From the NCBI GenBank assembly GCA_013140785.1, contig JABFRZ010000593.1, positions 1 to 5,110 of the forward strand: DNA of 5,110 nucleotides, read 5' to 3'. Positions 1 to 5,110 of the stretch are shown in pieces; position 1 is the first letter of the stretch; each line of letters begins with the position of its first letter. Made by a program: the position numbers and the translations under genes. Source of the DNA: Planctomycetota bacterium. GTDB taxonomy: Bacteria > Planctomycetota > UBA1135 > GCA-002686595. The notes below the pieces were generated by a model. The model did no database searches. It was not told the DNA's origin and saw only the letters and a program-made list of their open reading frames with translations.

Positions 1-807
1 TCCGACGACCGCGCCGGCCGCGATCGGTACCGCCGCCGAGCGGCGCACTTCGGCCAGGCCGGCGCGGTCGTCGGAGGCGACCGGTTCCTCGAGGAAACGG
101 AGGTCGAGCTCGGCCGTCGCGGCGCAGAAGCGGCGCGGCTCGGCCACGCTCAGCGTGCCGTGCGCGTCCACCATCAGTGCGATGCCGGGGCCGAGCGCGG
201 CGCGCGCGGCGCGCACGCGCGCGAGACTCGTGAGCAAGCCGCCGTCCATTACTCCGATGCGCATCTTGACGGCGCGGAAGCCCTGCTCGACGTAGCGGCC
301 GAGCTCCTCGCCCAAGCGCTCCGCGCTCTCCCAACCTCCGCTGGCGTAGGCCGGGATCGACGGCCGGCAAGCGCCGCCGAGCAGCGCCAGCACGGAGCAG
401 TCGTGGCGCTTCCCGAGCAGGTCCCACAGCGCGAGGTCCACGCCCGCGATGGCGGACTGGTGGATACCGCGCCGTCCGAGGATCGGCATGGCCCGCCCCG
501 CGTGCAGCGCGAGCGCCGCGCGCGAACCGTTGAGCATGCGTTGCCCGAGCGCGCCGATCTCGCTTGCCTCCTGGCCGACGAGCAGCGGCGCCAGCTCCTG
601 CGTCACGATCACGACCAGCGCCGCGCCGTTGCCGCTGCTCCCGACCGCGGGCTTGGCCTCGCCGTAGCCGATCGCTCCGTCCGCGCTGCGTACGCTCACG
701 AGCACGCCGTCGAAGGCCGTGATGCGCCCGAAGTCCGAGCGATGCTGCTTCTCGGCCGGCAGCGGGACGTGCAGCCAGGCCGCCTCGACGCTGGTGATCT
801 TCGCCAT
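1..807 (-). CDS. Mandelate racemase/muconate lactonizing (enolase superfamily) protein, N-terminal 269 residues, 3' end outside window
   Basis: Enolase-superfamily enzymes abstract a proton alpha to a carboxylate and stabilise the enolate with a Mg2+ ion; many dehydrate or racemise sugar acids in the cytoplasm. Visible here: the N-terminal capping domain (about residues 3-125, with the typical stretch VLVSVRSADGAIGYGEA at 35-51), then GVDLALWDLLGK (122-133), and the start of the catalytic barrel. The barrel shows the base motif K181-M-R183, metal ligand D214 in VDAHG, and metal ligand E240 in FLEEP. The third ligand position, expected Glu in a P-[IV]-x-x-G-E motif, reads Ala266 in PIAAGA. The D214-E240-266 spacings (26 and 26) equal those of mandelate racemase, so this is not an alignment slip. 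The ATG lies 2 nt after the stop of the upstream epimerase gene and no strong Shine-Dalgarno is seen, which suggests translational coupling. The C-terminal part of the barrel, with any His-Asp dyad or second Lys base, lies beyond position 1, so the substrate cannot be assigned. Family confidence is high; activity is uncertain. Confidence 0.93.
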   Translation of the reverse strand, partial: MAKITSVEAAWLHVPLPAEKQHRSDFGRITAFDGVLVSVRSADGAIGYGEAKPAVGSSGNGAALVVIVTQELAPLLVGQEASEIGALGQRMLNGSRAALALHAGRAMPILGRRGIHQSAIAGVDLALWDLLGKRHDCSVLALLGGACRPSIPAYASGGWESAERLGEELGRYVEQGFRAVKMRIGVMDGGLLTSLARVRAARAALGPGIALMVDAHGTLSVAEPRRFCAATAELDLRFLEEPVASDDRAGLAEVRRSAAVPIAAGAVVG

Positions 808-809
808 GC

Positions 810-1697
810 TCAGCGAATCAGCGGCAGGAGCGTCTTCGAGGCCGTCTCGTACAGCATCGTGTAGAACTCCTCGGACAAGAGGCTCGAGCCGTGGTCCTGG
901 ATGAACTTGAGCTGCTCGGGCGAGATGTCCACCGGGTTCTTCTCGACTTGATTGGGCCACGCCGTGATCGGCGAGCGATCGATCGGCGCCACGGCCTCCA
1001 TCGTCAGCGCGCCCTTGTAGCCGCACTCCTTCAAGGTCGCGACGAACGCCTTCCAGTCGATCGCGCCCATGCCCGGTGCCAGGCGGTTGTTCTCGGCCAC
1101 GTGTACGTCGGTCAGGCGCGGCGCGGCCGTGCGGATCGCGCCGAGCAGGTCCTTCTCCTCGATGTTCATGTGGAACACGTCGATGCACACTCCGCAGTTC
1201 GGGCCCACGGCCTTGGCGAGCGCCATGGCCTGGTCGGCGCGGTTCAGGAAGTAGGTCTCGAAGCGGTTGAGCGGCTCGAGCGCGATGCGCACGCCGCTCT
1301 TCTCGCTCAGCGCGTAGACCTCCTGCAGGCCGGCCACGACCCAGGCCCACTCCTCCTCGGGCGTCCCGTCGGGCACGACCTTGCCGACCGTGGCCGGCAC
1401 GATCGTGATCTCCTGGCCCTCCAGCTCCTTGACCATGTTCACGACCGACAGCATGTATTGCACCGTCGCGGCGCGTTGCTTCGGGTCCTTAGCGGCGAGG
1501 TTGCGCTCGCCCAGCGTCAGCGTGACCGCGCCCCAGCAGCGGATGCCGTGCTTCTTGAGGAGCGGGCGGCATTCCTTGGGCGGATACTGCTTCGGCTCGC
1601 CGCTGATCTCGATGCTCTCGAAGCCGAGACGCTTGATGCGCTTCAGCGTGATCTCGAGCGGCTCGGCGCGCATCCAGTTGTGCGTGGACAGGTGCAT
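810..1697 (-). CDS. TIM-barrel sugar epimerase/isomerase, D-tagatose/D-psicose 3-epimerase-like
   Basis: A complete 295-residue protein of the xylose-isomerase-like TIM-barrel group, the usual length for the family. These cytoplasmic, metal-dependent enzymes epimerise or isomerise ketoses and related sugars. The whole active-site set of ketose 3-epimerases is present: E141 in ALEPLNRFE, E147, D173 and H176 in CIDVFHMNIEE, H199 in DVHVAENNR, R205, and E234 in LTMEA. These match E152, E158, D185, H188, H211, R217 and E246 of Pseudomonas cichorii D-tagatose 3-epimerase with nearly identical spacing (one residue shorter between the first Glu and the Asp). In that family Glu152, Asp185, His211 and Glu246 bind the metal, and the two Glu also shuttle protons. 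I chose the ATG at 1697 because the N-terminus MHLSTHNWMR begins the first barrel strand and a GGAG lies 11 nt upstream; the frame stays open further upstream, but that translation is Arg/Pro/Ser-rich and not domain-like. The next gene begins 2 nt after the TGA. The true substrate may be a modified sugar or inositol derivative rather than tagatose or psicose. Confidence 0.93.
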   Translation of the reverse strand: MHLSTHNWMRAEPLEITLKRIKRLGFESIEISGEPKQYPPKECRPLLKKHGIRCWGAVTLTLGERNLAAKDPKQRAATVQYMLSVVNMVKELEGQEITIVPATVGKVVPDGTPEEEWAWVVAGLQEVYALSEKSGVRIALEPLNRFETYFLNRADQAMALAKAVGPNCGVCIDVFHMNIEEKDLLGAIRTAAPRLTDVHVAENNRLAPGMGAIDWKAFVATLKECGYKGALTMEAVAPIDRSPITAWPNQVEKNPVDISPEQLKFIQDHGSSLLSEEFYTMLYETASKTLLPLIR

Positions 1698-1887
1698 GGG
1701 CAGGGAGTCTCCGGAAGGGACGGGGGATCGCCAGGGCTGGCGCGGATGTCTGCAGGCTCCGAGAAAGTCTAAGTCGGCCTGCGGAGCGCGGAGAAGACGC
1801 CGGCCTTCCGCGGCTCGCGATACCGGGAGGGGCGCTCGCCTGAAACGGCTCGTGGCGGCAGACTTGGGCCCGATCCCGGAGACTGCC
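1698..1887. other. Intergenic region upstream of the epimerase operon; presumed promoter region
   Basis: These 190 bp separate the epimerase start (minus strand) from the small Tat-like ORF start (plus strand), so any promoter of the epimerase operon should lie here or just beyond. I see no convincing -35/-10 pair on either strand. The best minus-strand candidate is TTTCAG, 17 nt, TATCGC, which is a weak match. It also contains a 6+6 palindrome (1729-1742) and an inverted pair of CCGGAGACT copies near the two starts. Confidence 0.4.
1729..1742. promoter_or_regulatory. Short palindrome, possible operator of the epimerase operon
   Basis: CGCCAG-GG-CTGGCG is a perfect inverted repeat with 6-bp half-sites and a 2-bp spacer, ending 31 nt before the epimerase ATG. 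Position and dimer symmetry fit a repressor site of the kind used to control sugar operons, but no regulator gene is in the window, and short GC palindromes arise by chance in DNA of this composition. Confidence 0.2.
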
Positions 1888-2100
1888 ATGCACGCCGATC
1901 GCCGCGAACTCCTCTTCACCGCCGGCGCGTTCGCGGGCGGCACGCTGCTCTCCGGCCGAGCTCCCGCTGGCGGTTTCCTGGTTCCGCGGCAGGCCACCCT
2001 GCCCGCGCCGGACCCCCCGGCGGCCAGACGAATGGGTCGGGGGGACAGCACGGCGTCGGCCCCGTTTTCGGACATCACGAGGTCGGCGCGGAAGGCGTGA
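1888..2100 (+). CDS. Small ORF with Tat-like signal peptide (70 aa); possible gene remnant
   Basis: A 70-codon plus-strand frame starts at an ATG with a good Shine-Dalgarno (GGAG, 6 nt spacer). Its N-terminus MHADRRELLFTAGAFAGGTLL looks like a twin-arginine signal: R5-R6 followed by E-L-L, then a moderately hydrophobic, Gly/Ala-rich stretch to about residue 22, and A25-P-A27 as a possible cleavage site. Such signals head cofactor-containing oxidoreductases and other proteins folded before export. Here the signal is followed only by about 43 residues rich in Pro, Ala, Arg and Ser with no recognisable domain, and the frame stops 9 nt before the convergent sulfatase-fold/TPR gene. It could be the surviving 5' end of a Tat-exported enzyme cut by a rearrangement, a genuine short exported protein, or a chance frame in GC-rich DNA. 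The combination of RBS and Tat pattern is the only support; no function is assigned. Confidence 0.38.
   Translation: MHADRRELLFTAGAFAGGTLLSGRAPAGGFLVPRQATLPAPDPPAARRMGRGDSTASAPFSDITRSARKA
2006..2044. other. GC-rich inverted repeats downstream of the sulfatase-fold/TPR gene
   Basis: Two mutually exclusive hairpins are possible here: CGCCGG/CCGGCG (2006-2011 with 2017-2022), and CCCCCCG/CGGGGGG (2013-2019 with 2038-2044), the second extendable by a G-T and a C-G pair. They lie about 65-105 nt past the stop of the minus-strand gene. No T-run follows on either strand, so a classic intrinsic terminator is not supported; the site also overlaps the small Tat-like ORF. Confidence 0.2.
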
Positions 2101-2109
2101 GCCGCGCCC

Positions 2110-4653
2110 CTACTTCCCGCTGAGCTGCGCCTTCTCGCTCCCGACCTCGGAGCCCTTGACCTCTGCGCGCGGCGCGATGAATGGCTTCTCCAGCGCATAG
2201 AGCGCGAGGCGCTGCTCGATCGCGGCGGCCAGGGCCTCGTCGCCGATCGCCCGCGCGCGCTTCTCGGCGTGGTGGGCCGCGGTCACGGCGTCCGGAAAGC
2301 GTCCCGCGGCTGCGTAGGCGGCGGCGAGCGTGTCGAGCGCGTGCGGGTTCTCGCCGCCCGTCAGATCGGATGCGCGCTGGGCCAGGGCGAGGGCGCGCTC
2401 GCCGTTGCGCAGCTTTTCGTCCGGCGTGCTGGCGAGGAAGCGCGCCAGGCGAGCGGTGGGCTCCGCCTGGCCCGGCTCGAGGCGCAGCGCCTCTTCGTAG
2501 CGTTGCAGCGCGAGCTCGTCCTTGCCGTAGGCGAAGGCGAGATTGCCCAGGTGGACCAGCGGCTGGAAGGACTTCGGGGCGAGCTCGGCCGCCGCCATGT
2601 AGTGCCCGCGCGCCTCGTCCGGTCGCCCGAGCTCCTGCAGCGCGAGACCGAACTCGTCCTGGAGATCGGCGTCGCGCGGGAACTGCGCCAGCGCGGCCTC
2701 GAAGTGCGGCACGGCCTCCTCGGCTCGTCCGCTGGCGAAGAGCAGGTTCGCGAGCTTCACGTGCGCGAGCGCCCAGCCGCTCTTGTGCTCCAGGGCCAGC
2801 TCGAAGTTCTCGAGGGCCTTCTCGGGCATGCCTCGGTCGAGGAAGGTCAAGGCCAGATTGAAGTACGCCTCGGCGTAGCCCGGCTTGAGCCGCAAGGCCT
2901 CCGAGTACTCGCCCGCGGCGAGGTCCGGCCGGTTCTCCGCGCGCTGGACATTGCCCATGCCCACGTGGGCCGCGGCCATCTCGGGCTCGAGCTCGAGCGC
3001 CAGCGCGAGATGCGGGCGCGCCTCGTCGTTGCGTCCCATCTGCTGCAACGCGTCGCCGAGCGCATAGTGCGCGCCGGCATCCGTGGGCACGAGTTCCACG
3101 ACGTGCGCGAGTACCGGCAGCGCGTGCTCGAAGTCGCCGAGCTTCACGAAGGCCTCGCCGAGATCGTTGTGGAACGAGGGTGTCTCGGGACTCTCGCTCA
3201 CCAGGCGCTGCGCGATCTCGAGCTGCTCGCGCGCCTCGATCGTGCCCTTCGCGACGCCCGTGCGCAGGCGCGTCGAGAGGTCCTTGACCGCCAGACGCTG
3301 CTTCACGTCGGCCAGCCCCGTCTTGTCTTCGGGGATGTCGGCCTCCGCGCCCGCGGCGTAGCCGAGTGCGGCGAGCTGGTCCTGCTCCTCCGAGCTGACC
3401 TCTGCCACGTCGCTTTCGCGTTCGCCGAGCTTGGCCTCCAAACTGCGCAGACGGCCGTCGAGCTCGGCCAGCACGTCTTTCTTCGCCACCGCGAGGTTGG
3501 CGTATTCGCCGCGGTCGCTCGTGCGGTCGTAGAGCTCCACCTGCGGCGTGCGGATGTACTTCCAGCGCTCGGTCGTGAGGCTGCGCTGCGGCGCCCAGCG
3601 GTAGGCCGTCCACGGCAGGTCGGTCTCGGCGTAGCTCTCTCCCGAAGTGATCGGCTCGCCGCGCAGCGCGTGGACCAGACTGCGACCTTGTCCGCGCGTG
3701 CTCGCGAGCCCGAGCAGCTCGAGCGCGGTGGGCTGGAAGTCCTCGAGCGAGACCAGCGCGGGCACGCGGTGTCCCGCCTTCACGCCCGGCCCGGCCACGA
3801 TCCACGGCACGTGCAGAACCTCTTCGTTCAAGAGATAGGCGTGCTCGGTCTCGTGGTGGTCGCCCAGGCCCTCGCCGTGGTCGGCGAGCGCGACGACGAT
3901 CGTCTGCTGCTCGAGCCCGTGCTCGCGCAGGAAGTCGAGCAACCGTCCGACCTGGGCGTCGGCGAAGCTCACCTCGCCGTCGTAGCTCCCGGTTTCGGCG
4001 TTCGAATCCTTCACGTCGGGCCCGTGCGGGTACCAGGGGAAGTGCGCGTCGTAGAGGTGTACCCAGGTGAAAAAGGGTCGCGTGCCATCCTTCCCGTCGC
4101 GCTCGCCGAGCCAGGCGAGCGCCGCATCCACGACCAGGTTGCCCGGGCGGTGGGTGGAGAGCCCATCGGGCACCTCCTGCTTGTAGGCCTGCGAGAGATC
4201 GTCGTCGTAGCGCTCGAAGCCGCGCGCGAGCCCGAACTTCTCGTCCAGCACGAAGGCCGCCACGAAGGCGCCGGTGCGATAGCCCTCCTTCGACAACCGT
4301 TCGGCCAGCGTCGGCACGTCCGCCGCCAGCCTGTGCATCCCGTTCACGCGCGCGCCGTGCTGCGGCGGCAAGAGCCCCGTCATCAACGTGGCATGCGCCG
4401 GCAGCGTCATCGGCGCGGGCGTGTAGGCCTGCTCGAAGACCACCCCGCGCGCGGCCAGCGCGTCCAGCACCGGAGTCTTGGCCGCCGCGTAGCCGTAGCA
4501 CCCGAGCCGATCGGCACGCGTCGTGTCGAGCGTGATCAAGAGCAGGTTGGGACGAGACGCCTCCAAGGCCGTGGACTTCGCGCAGGCGGTGAGCCCGAGG
4601 ACCAGGGCCGCCATCGGCAGGCAGAACGAGACTCCTCTCAACCTGAGGTTCAT
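2110..4653 (-). CDS. Predicted lipoprotein with sulfatase/alkaline-phosphatase-fold domain and C-terminal TPR array
   Basis: An 847-residue protein, probably lipid-anchored outside the cytoplasm: residues 1-24 form a lipoprotein signal ending in the lipobox L21-T-A-C24. Residues 34-430 are a sulfatase-like hydrolase/transferase domain with PNLLLITLDTTRADRLGCYG (metal ligand D43), TLPAHATLMTG (83-93), HLYDAHFPW (199-207), ADHGEGLGDHHETEH (257-271, metal ligands D258-H259 and probably H271), and a closing QLAALGY (426-432). The sulfatase C-x-P-x-R signature is replaced by T83-L-P-A-H87, so no formylglycine can form. Thr is the nucleophile in fold relatives such as lipoteichoic acid synthase and phosphoethanolamine transferases, so a phospho-hydrolase or transferase role is plausible. 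From about 489 on there are seven TPR units in strict 34-residue register (starts 489, 523, 557, 591, 625, 659, 693), then degenerate ones to about 804, and a charged tail. The array suggests protein binding. I chose the ATG at 4653 because it gives the lipoprotein signal; the longer open frame upstream is antisense-like readthrough of another gene's repeats. The substrate is unknown. Confidence 0.93.
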   Translation of the reverse strand: MNLRLRGVSFCLPMAALVLGLTACAKSTALEASRPNLLLITLDTTRADRLGCYGYAAAKTPVLDALAARGVVFEQAYTPAPMTLPAHATLMTGLLPPQHGARVNGMHRLAADVPTLAERLSKEGYRTGAFVAAFVLDEKFGLARGFERYDDDLSQAYKQEVPDGLSTHRPGNLVVDAALAWLGERDGKDGTRPFFTWVHLYDAHFPWYPHGPDVKDSNAETGSYDGEVSFADAQVGRLLDFLREHGLEQQTIVVALADHGEGLGDHHETEHAYLLNEEVLHVPWIVAGPGVKAGHRVPALVSLEDFQPTALELLGLASTRGQGRSLVHALRGEPITSGESYAETDLPWTAYRWAPQRSLTTERWKYIRTPQVELYDRTSDRGEYANLAVAKKDVLAELDGRLRSLEAKLGERESDVAEVSSEEQDQLAALGYAAGAEADIPEDKTGLADVKQRLAVKDLSTRLRTGVAKGTIEAREQLEIAQRLVSESPETPSFHNDLGEAFVKLGDFEHALPVLAHVVELVPTDAGAHYALGDALQQMGRNDEARPHLALALELEPEMAAAHVGMGNVQRAENRPDLAAGEYSEALRLKPGYAEAYFNLALTFLDRGMPEKALENFELALEHKSGWALAHVKLANLLFASGRAEEAVPHFEAALAQFPRDADLQDEFGLALQELGRPDEARGHYMAAAELAPKSFQPLVHLGNLAFAYGKDELALQRYEEALRLEPGQAEPTARLARFLASTPDEKLRNGERALALAQRASDLTGGENPHALDTLAAAYAAAGRFPDAVTAAHHAEKRARAIGDEALAAAIEQRLALYALEKPFIAPRAEVKGSEVGSEKAQLSGK

Positions 4654-4668
4654 CGTAAGCGATCTCGC

Positions 4669-4693
4669 GGCTCCAGAGGGATTCCCTGGAGCC
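4669..4693 (-). other. Intergenic hairpin between repeat protein and sulfatase-fold/TPR gene
   Basis: GGCTCCAG and CTGGAGCC form a perfect 8-bp stem, extended inward by a G-T and a G-C pair, around a 5-nt loop. It starts 18 nt after the repeat-protein stop and ends 15 nt before the next start codon. No U-tract follows, so it is not a textbook intrinsic terminator; it could attenuate readthrough, protect the upstream mRNA's 3' end, or mask the weak ribosome binding region of the downstream gene, because the GGAG nearest the ATG lies inside the stem. Confidence 0.45.
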
Positions 4694-4711
4694 ACGTCGC
4701 GGTTGCCGATC

Positions 4712-5110
4712 CTAGTTGGCCTGGAACAGCCCGCCCCCGACCCAGTTGTAAGTGCCAGCCGCCGAGCGGAATTGCCCGCCGCTGACCGAGGAGAAGGGGC
4801 CGCTGGCTGTGTTGTCCCGCCCGCCGCTGACGGAGGAGTGCAACCCGGTGGCGAAGTTGTGGTATCCGCCGCTGACCGAGGAGAGGACGACACTGGCTGT
4901 GTTGTTCCACCCGCCGCTGACCGAGGAGCGGGAGCCGCTGGCCGTGTTGACTTGCCCGCCGCTGACCGAGGAGAAGGAGCCGCTGGCCGTGTTGTTGCGT
5001 CCACCGCTGACCGAGGCGAATATGTTGCTGGCCTCGTTGCCGCGCCCGCCGCTGACCGAGGAGTAGATGCCGCTGGCTTCGTTGCTGCTCCCGCCGCTGA
5101 TCGAGGCGCC
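4712..5110 (-). CDS. YadA-head-like repeat protein, C-terminal 132 residues (5' end outside window)
   Basis: The frame is open from the window edge to TAG at 4712-4714. It encodes eight 15-residue repeats with consensus [YF]-S-S-V-S-G-G-x-x-N-T-A-S-G-x, then a 12-residue degenerate ninth unit ending VGGGLFQAN. Ser-Val-x-Gly-Gly...Asn-x-Ala-x-Gly repeats resemble the head repeats of YadA/Hia-type trimeric autotransporters (Hep_Hag-like), which stack as a trimeric left-handed beta-roll on the cell surface; here the period is 15, not the usual 14. Variation is concentrated at positions 8-9 (SS, RG, RN, QV, WN, YH, RD, QF) and at 15 and 1, while the core is almost fixed. No stalk, anchor barrel, transmembrane segment or chaperone domain follows the repeats, so the C-terminus cannot anchor the protein. 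The signal and length lie outside the window. The next gene on the same strand starts 57 nt downstream. Alternatives are a secreted adhesin-like or matrix protein; the repeat class is well supported, function is not. Confidence 0.82.
   Translation of the reverse strand, partial: GASISGGSSNEASGIYSSVSGGRGNEASNIFASVSGGRNNTASGSFSSVSGGQVNTASGSRSSVSGGWNNTASVVLSSVSGGYHNFATGLHSSVSGGRDNTASGPFSSVSGGQFRSAAGTYNWVGGGLFQAN
4751..5110 (-). repeat. 45-bp in-frame tandem repeat array (8 units, continues past window edge)
   Basis: The pentamer GCTGA on the plus strand recurs at 4781, 4826, 4871, 4916, 4961, 5006, 5051 and 5096, an exact 45-bp spacing. The conserved core in the coding direction is TCCTCGGTCAGCGGCGGG, with two variable windows per unit. 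The period is a multiple of three, so unit gain or loss keeps the frame. A decayed ninth unit occupies 4715-4750, next to the stop codon. Confidence 0.95.

Noticed and set aside
160..864. Plus-strand frames opposite the enolase-superfamily gene
   Set aside because: They have no motifs and high Arg/Ala content, and they lie opposite a gene with clear MR/MLE motifs that runs off the left edge of the window.
891..1772. Plus-strand 293-codon frame opposite the epimerase
   Set aside because: It is an antisense shadow rich in Arg, Leu, Val and His. The minus strand has the complete ketose 3-epimerase catalytic set.
1698..2198. N-terminal extension of the epimerase to a start at 2198
   Set aside because: The added 167 residues are Arg/Ser/Pro-rich, overlap the end of the neighbouring gene, and precede the natural first barrel strand that begins at MHLSTHNW.
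2075..4501. Minus-strand 808-codon frame overlapping the sulfatase-fold/TPR gene
   Set aside because: It is an Arg/Ala/Gly-rich shadow in another frame of the same gene, with no motif or plausible start.
2269..4785. Plus-strand 838-codon open frame opposite the sulfatase-fold/TPR gene
   Set aside because: Long antisense frames are expected opposite GC-rich coding sequence. Its translation is rich in Arg, Val, Leu and Glu without domains, while the minus strand encodes clear sulfatase-fold and TPR motifs.
4654..5004. 117-residue N-terminal extension of the sulfatase-fold protein with RPAAPSPRSAAG repeats
   Set aside because: The extension reads the repeat gene in the wrong frame of the same strand. 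The ATG at 4653 gives a lipoprotein signal with lipobox LTAC, which explains the N-terminus better.
4752..5066. Plus-strand 104-codon frame with PPLTEE...LAVL repeats
   Set aside because: It is the antisense reading of the 45-bp repeat. The minus-strand frame gives the known SVSGG..N.ASG repeat type, runs to the window edge, and ends in a sensible cap, so the plus-strand repeats are a by-product of the period being a multiple of three.
4751..5110. CRISPR array
   Set aside because: The exact 45-bp period has no separate spacer sequence: the units are partly conserved throughout, lie in a coding frame, and translate to a known type of protein repeat.

Overview
This is a strongly GC-rich window with GC-biased third codon positions. 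It carries four genes on the minus strand (transcribed right to left), two of them cut by the window edges, and one small possible reading frame on the plus strand. I see no rRNA, tRNA, CRISPR or insertion sequence. Lipoprotein-type sulfatase-fold/TPR proteins, YadA-head-like repeat proteins and epimerase-plus-enolase-superfamily sugar modules are common in large GC-rich genomes of Myxococcota, Planctomycetota, Acidobacteriota and relatives. That is the most I can say about the host, and the assignment is inference.

Layout from right to left, in the direction of transcription: (1) beyond 5110 to 4712, the C-terminal end of a low-complexity surface or secreted protein made of 15-residue SSVSGG..N.ASG repeats (45-bp DNA period). 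(2) A short gap with a GC-rich hairpin. (3) 4653-2110, a complete 847-residue predicted lipoprotein with an alkaline-phosphatase/sulfatase-fold domain followed by a regular TPR array. (4) A gap of about 410 bp (1698-2109). It holds a plus-strand 70-codon ORF with a good ribosome binding site and a Tat-like signal but no mature domain, plus a few inverted repeats. (5) 1697-810, a complete 295-residue TIM-barrel sugar epimerase/isomerase with the full catalytic set of the D-tagatose/D-psicose 3-epimerase family. (6) 807 to beyond position 1, the N-terminal 269 residues of a mandelate racemase/muconate lactonizing (enolase superfamily) protein, starting 2 nt after the epimerase stop.

The epimerase and the enolase-superfamily protein almost certainly form one translationally coupled operon for processing a sugar or sugar acid. 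The repeat protein and the lipoprotein sulfatase-fold/TPR gene are 57 nt apart, in the same direction, and both predicted to act outside the cytoplasm; a functional link is only suggested by position. Points worth a second look: a Thr where the sulfatase formylglycine Cys should be, an Ala at the position of the third metal-binding Glu in the enolase-superfamily protein, the orphan Tat-signal ORF, and the repeat protein that ends without a visible membrane anchor.
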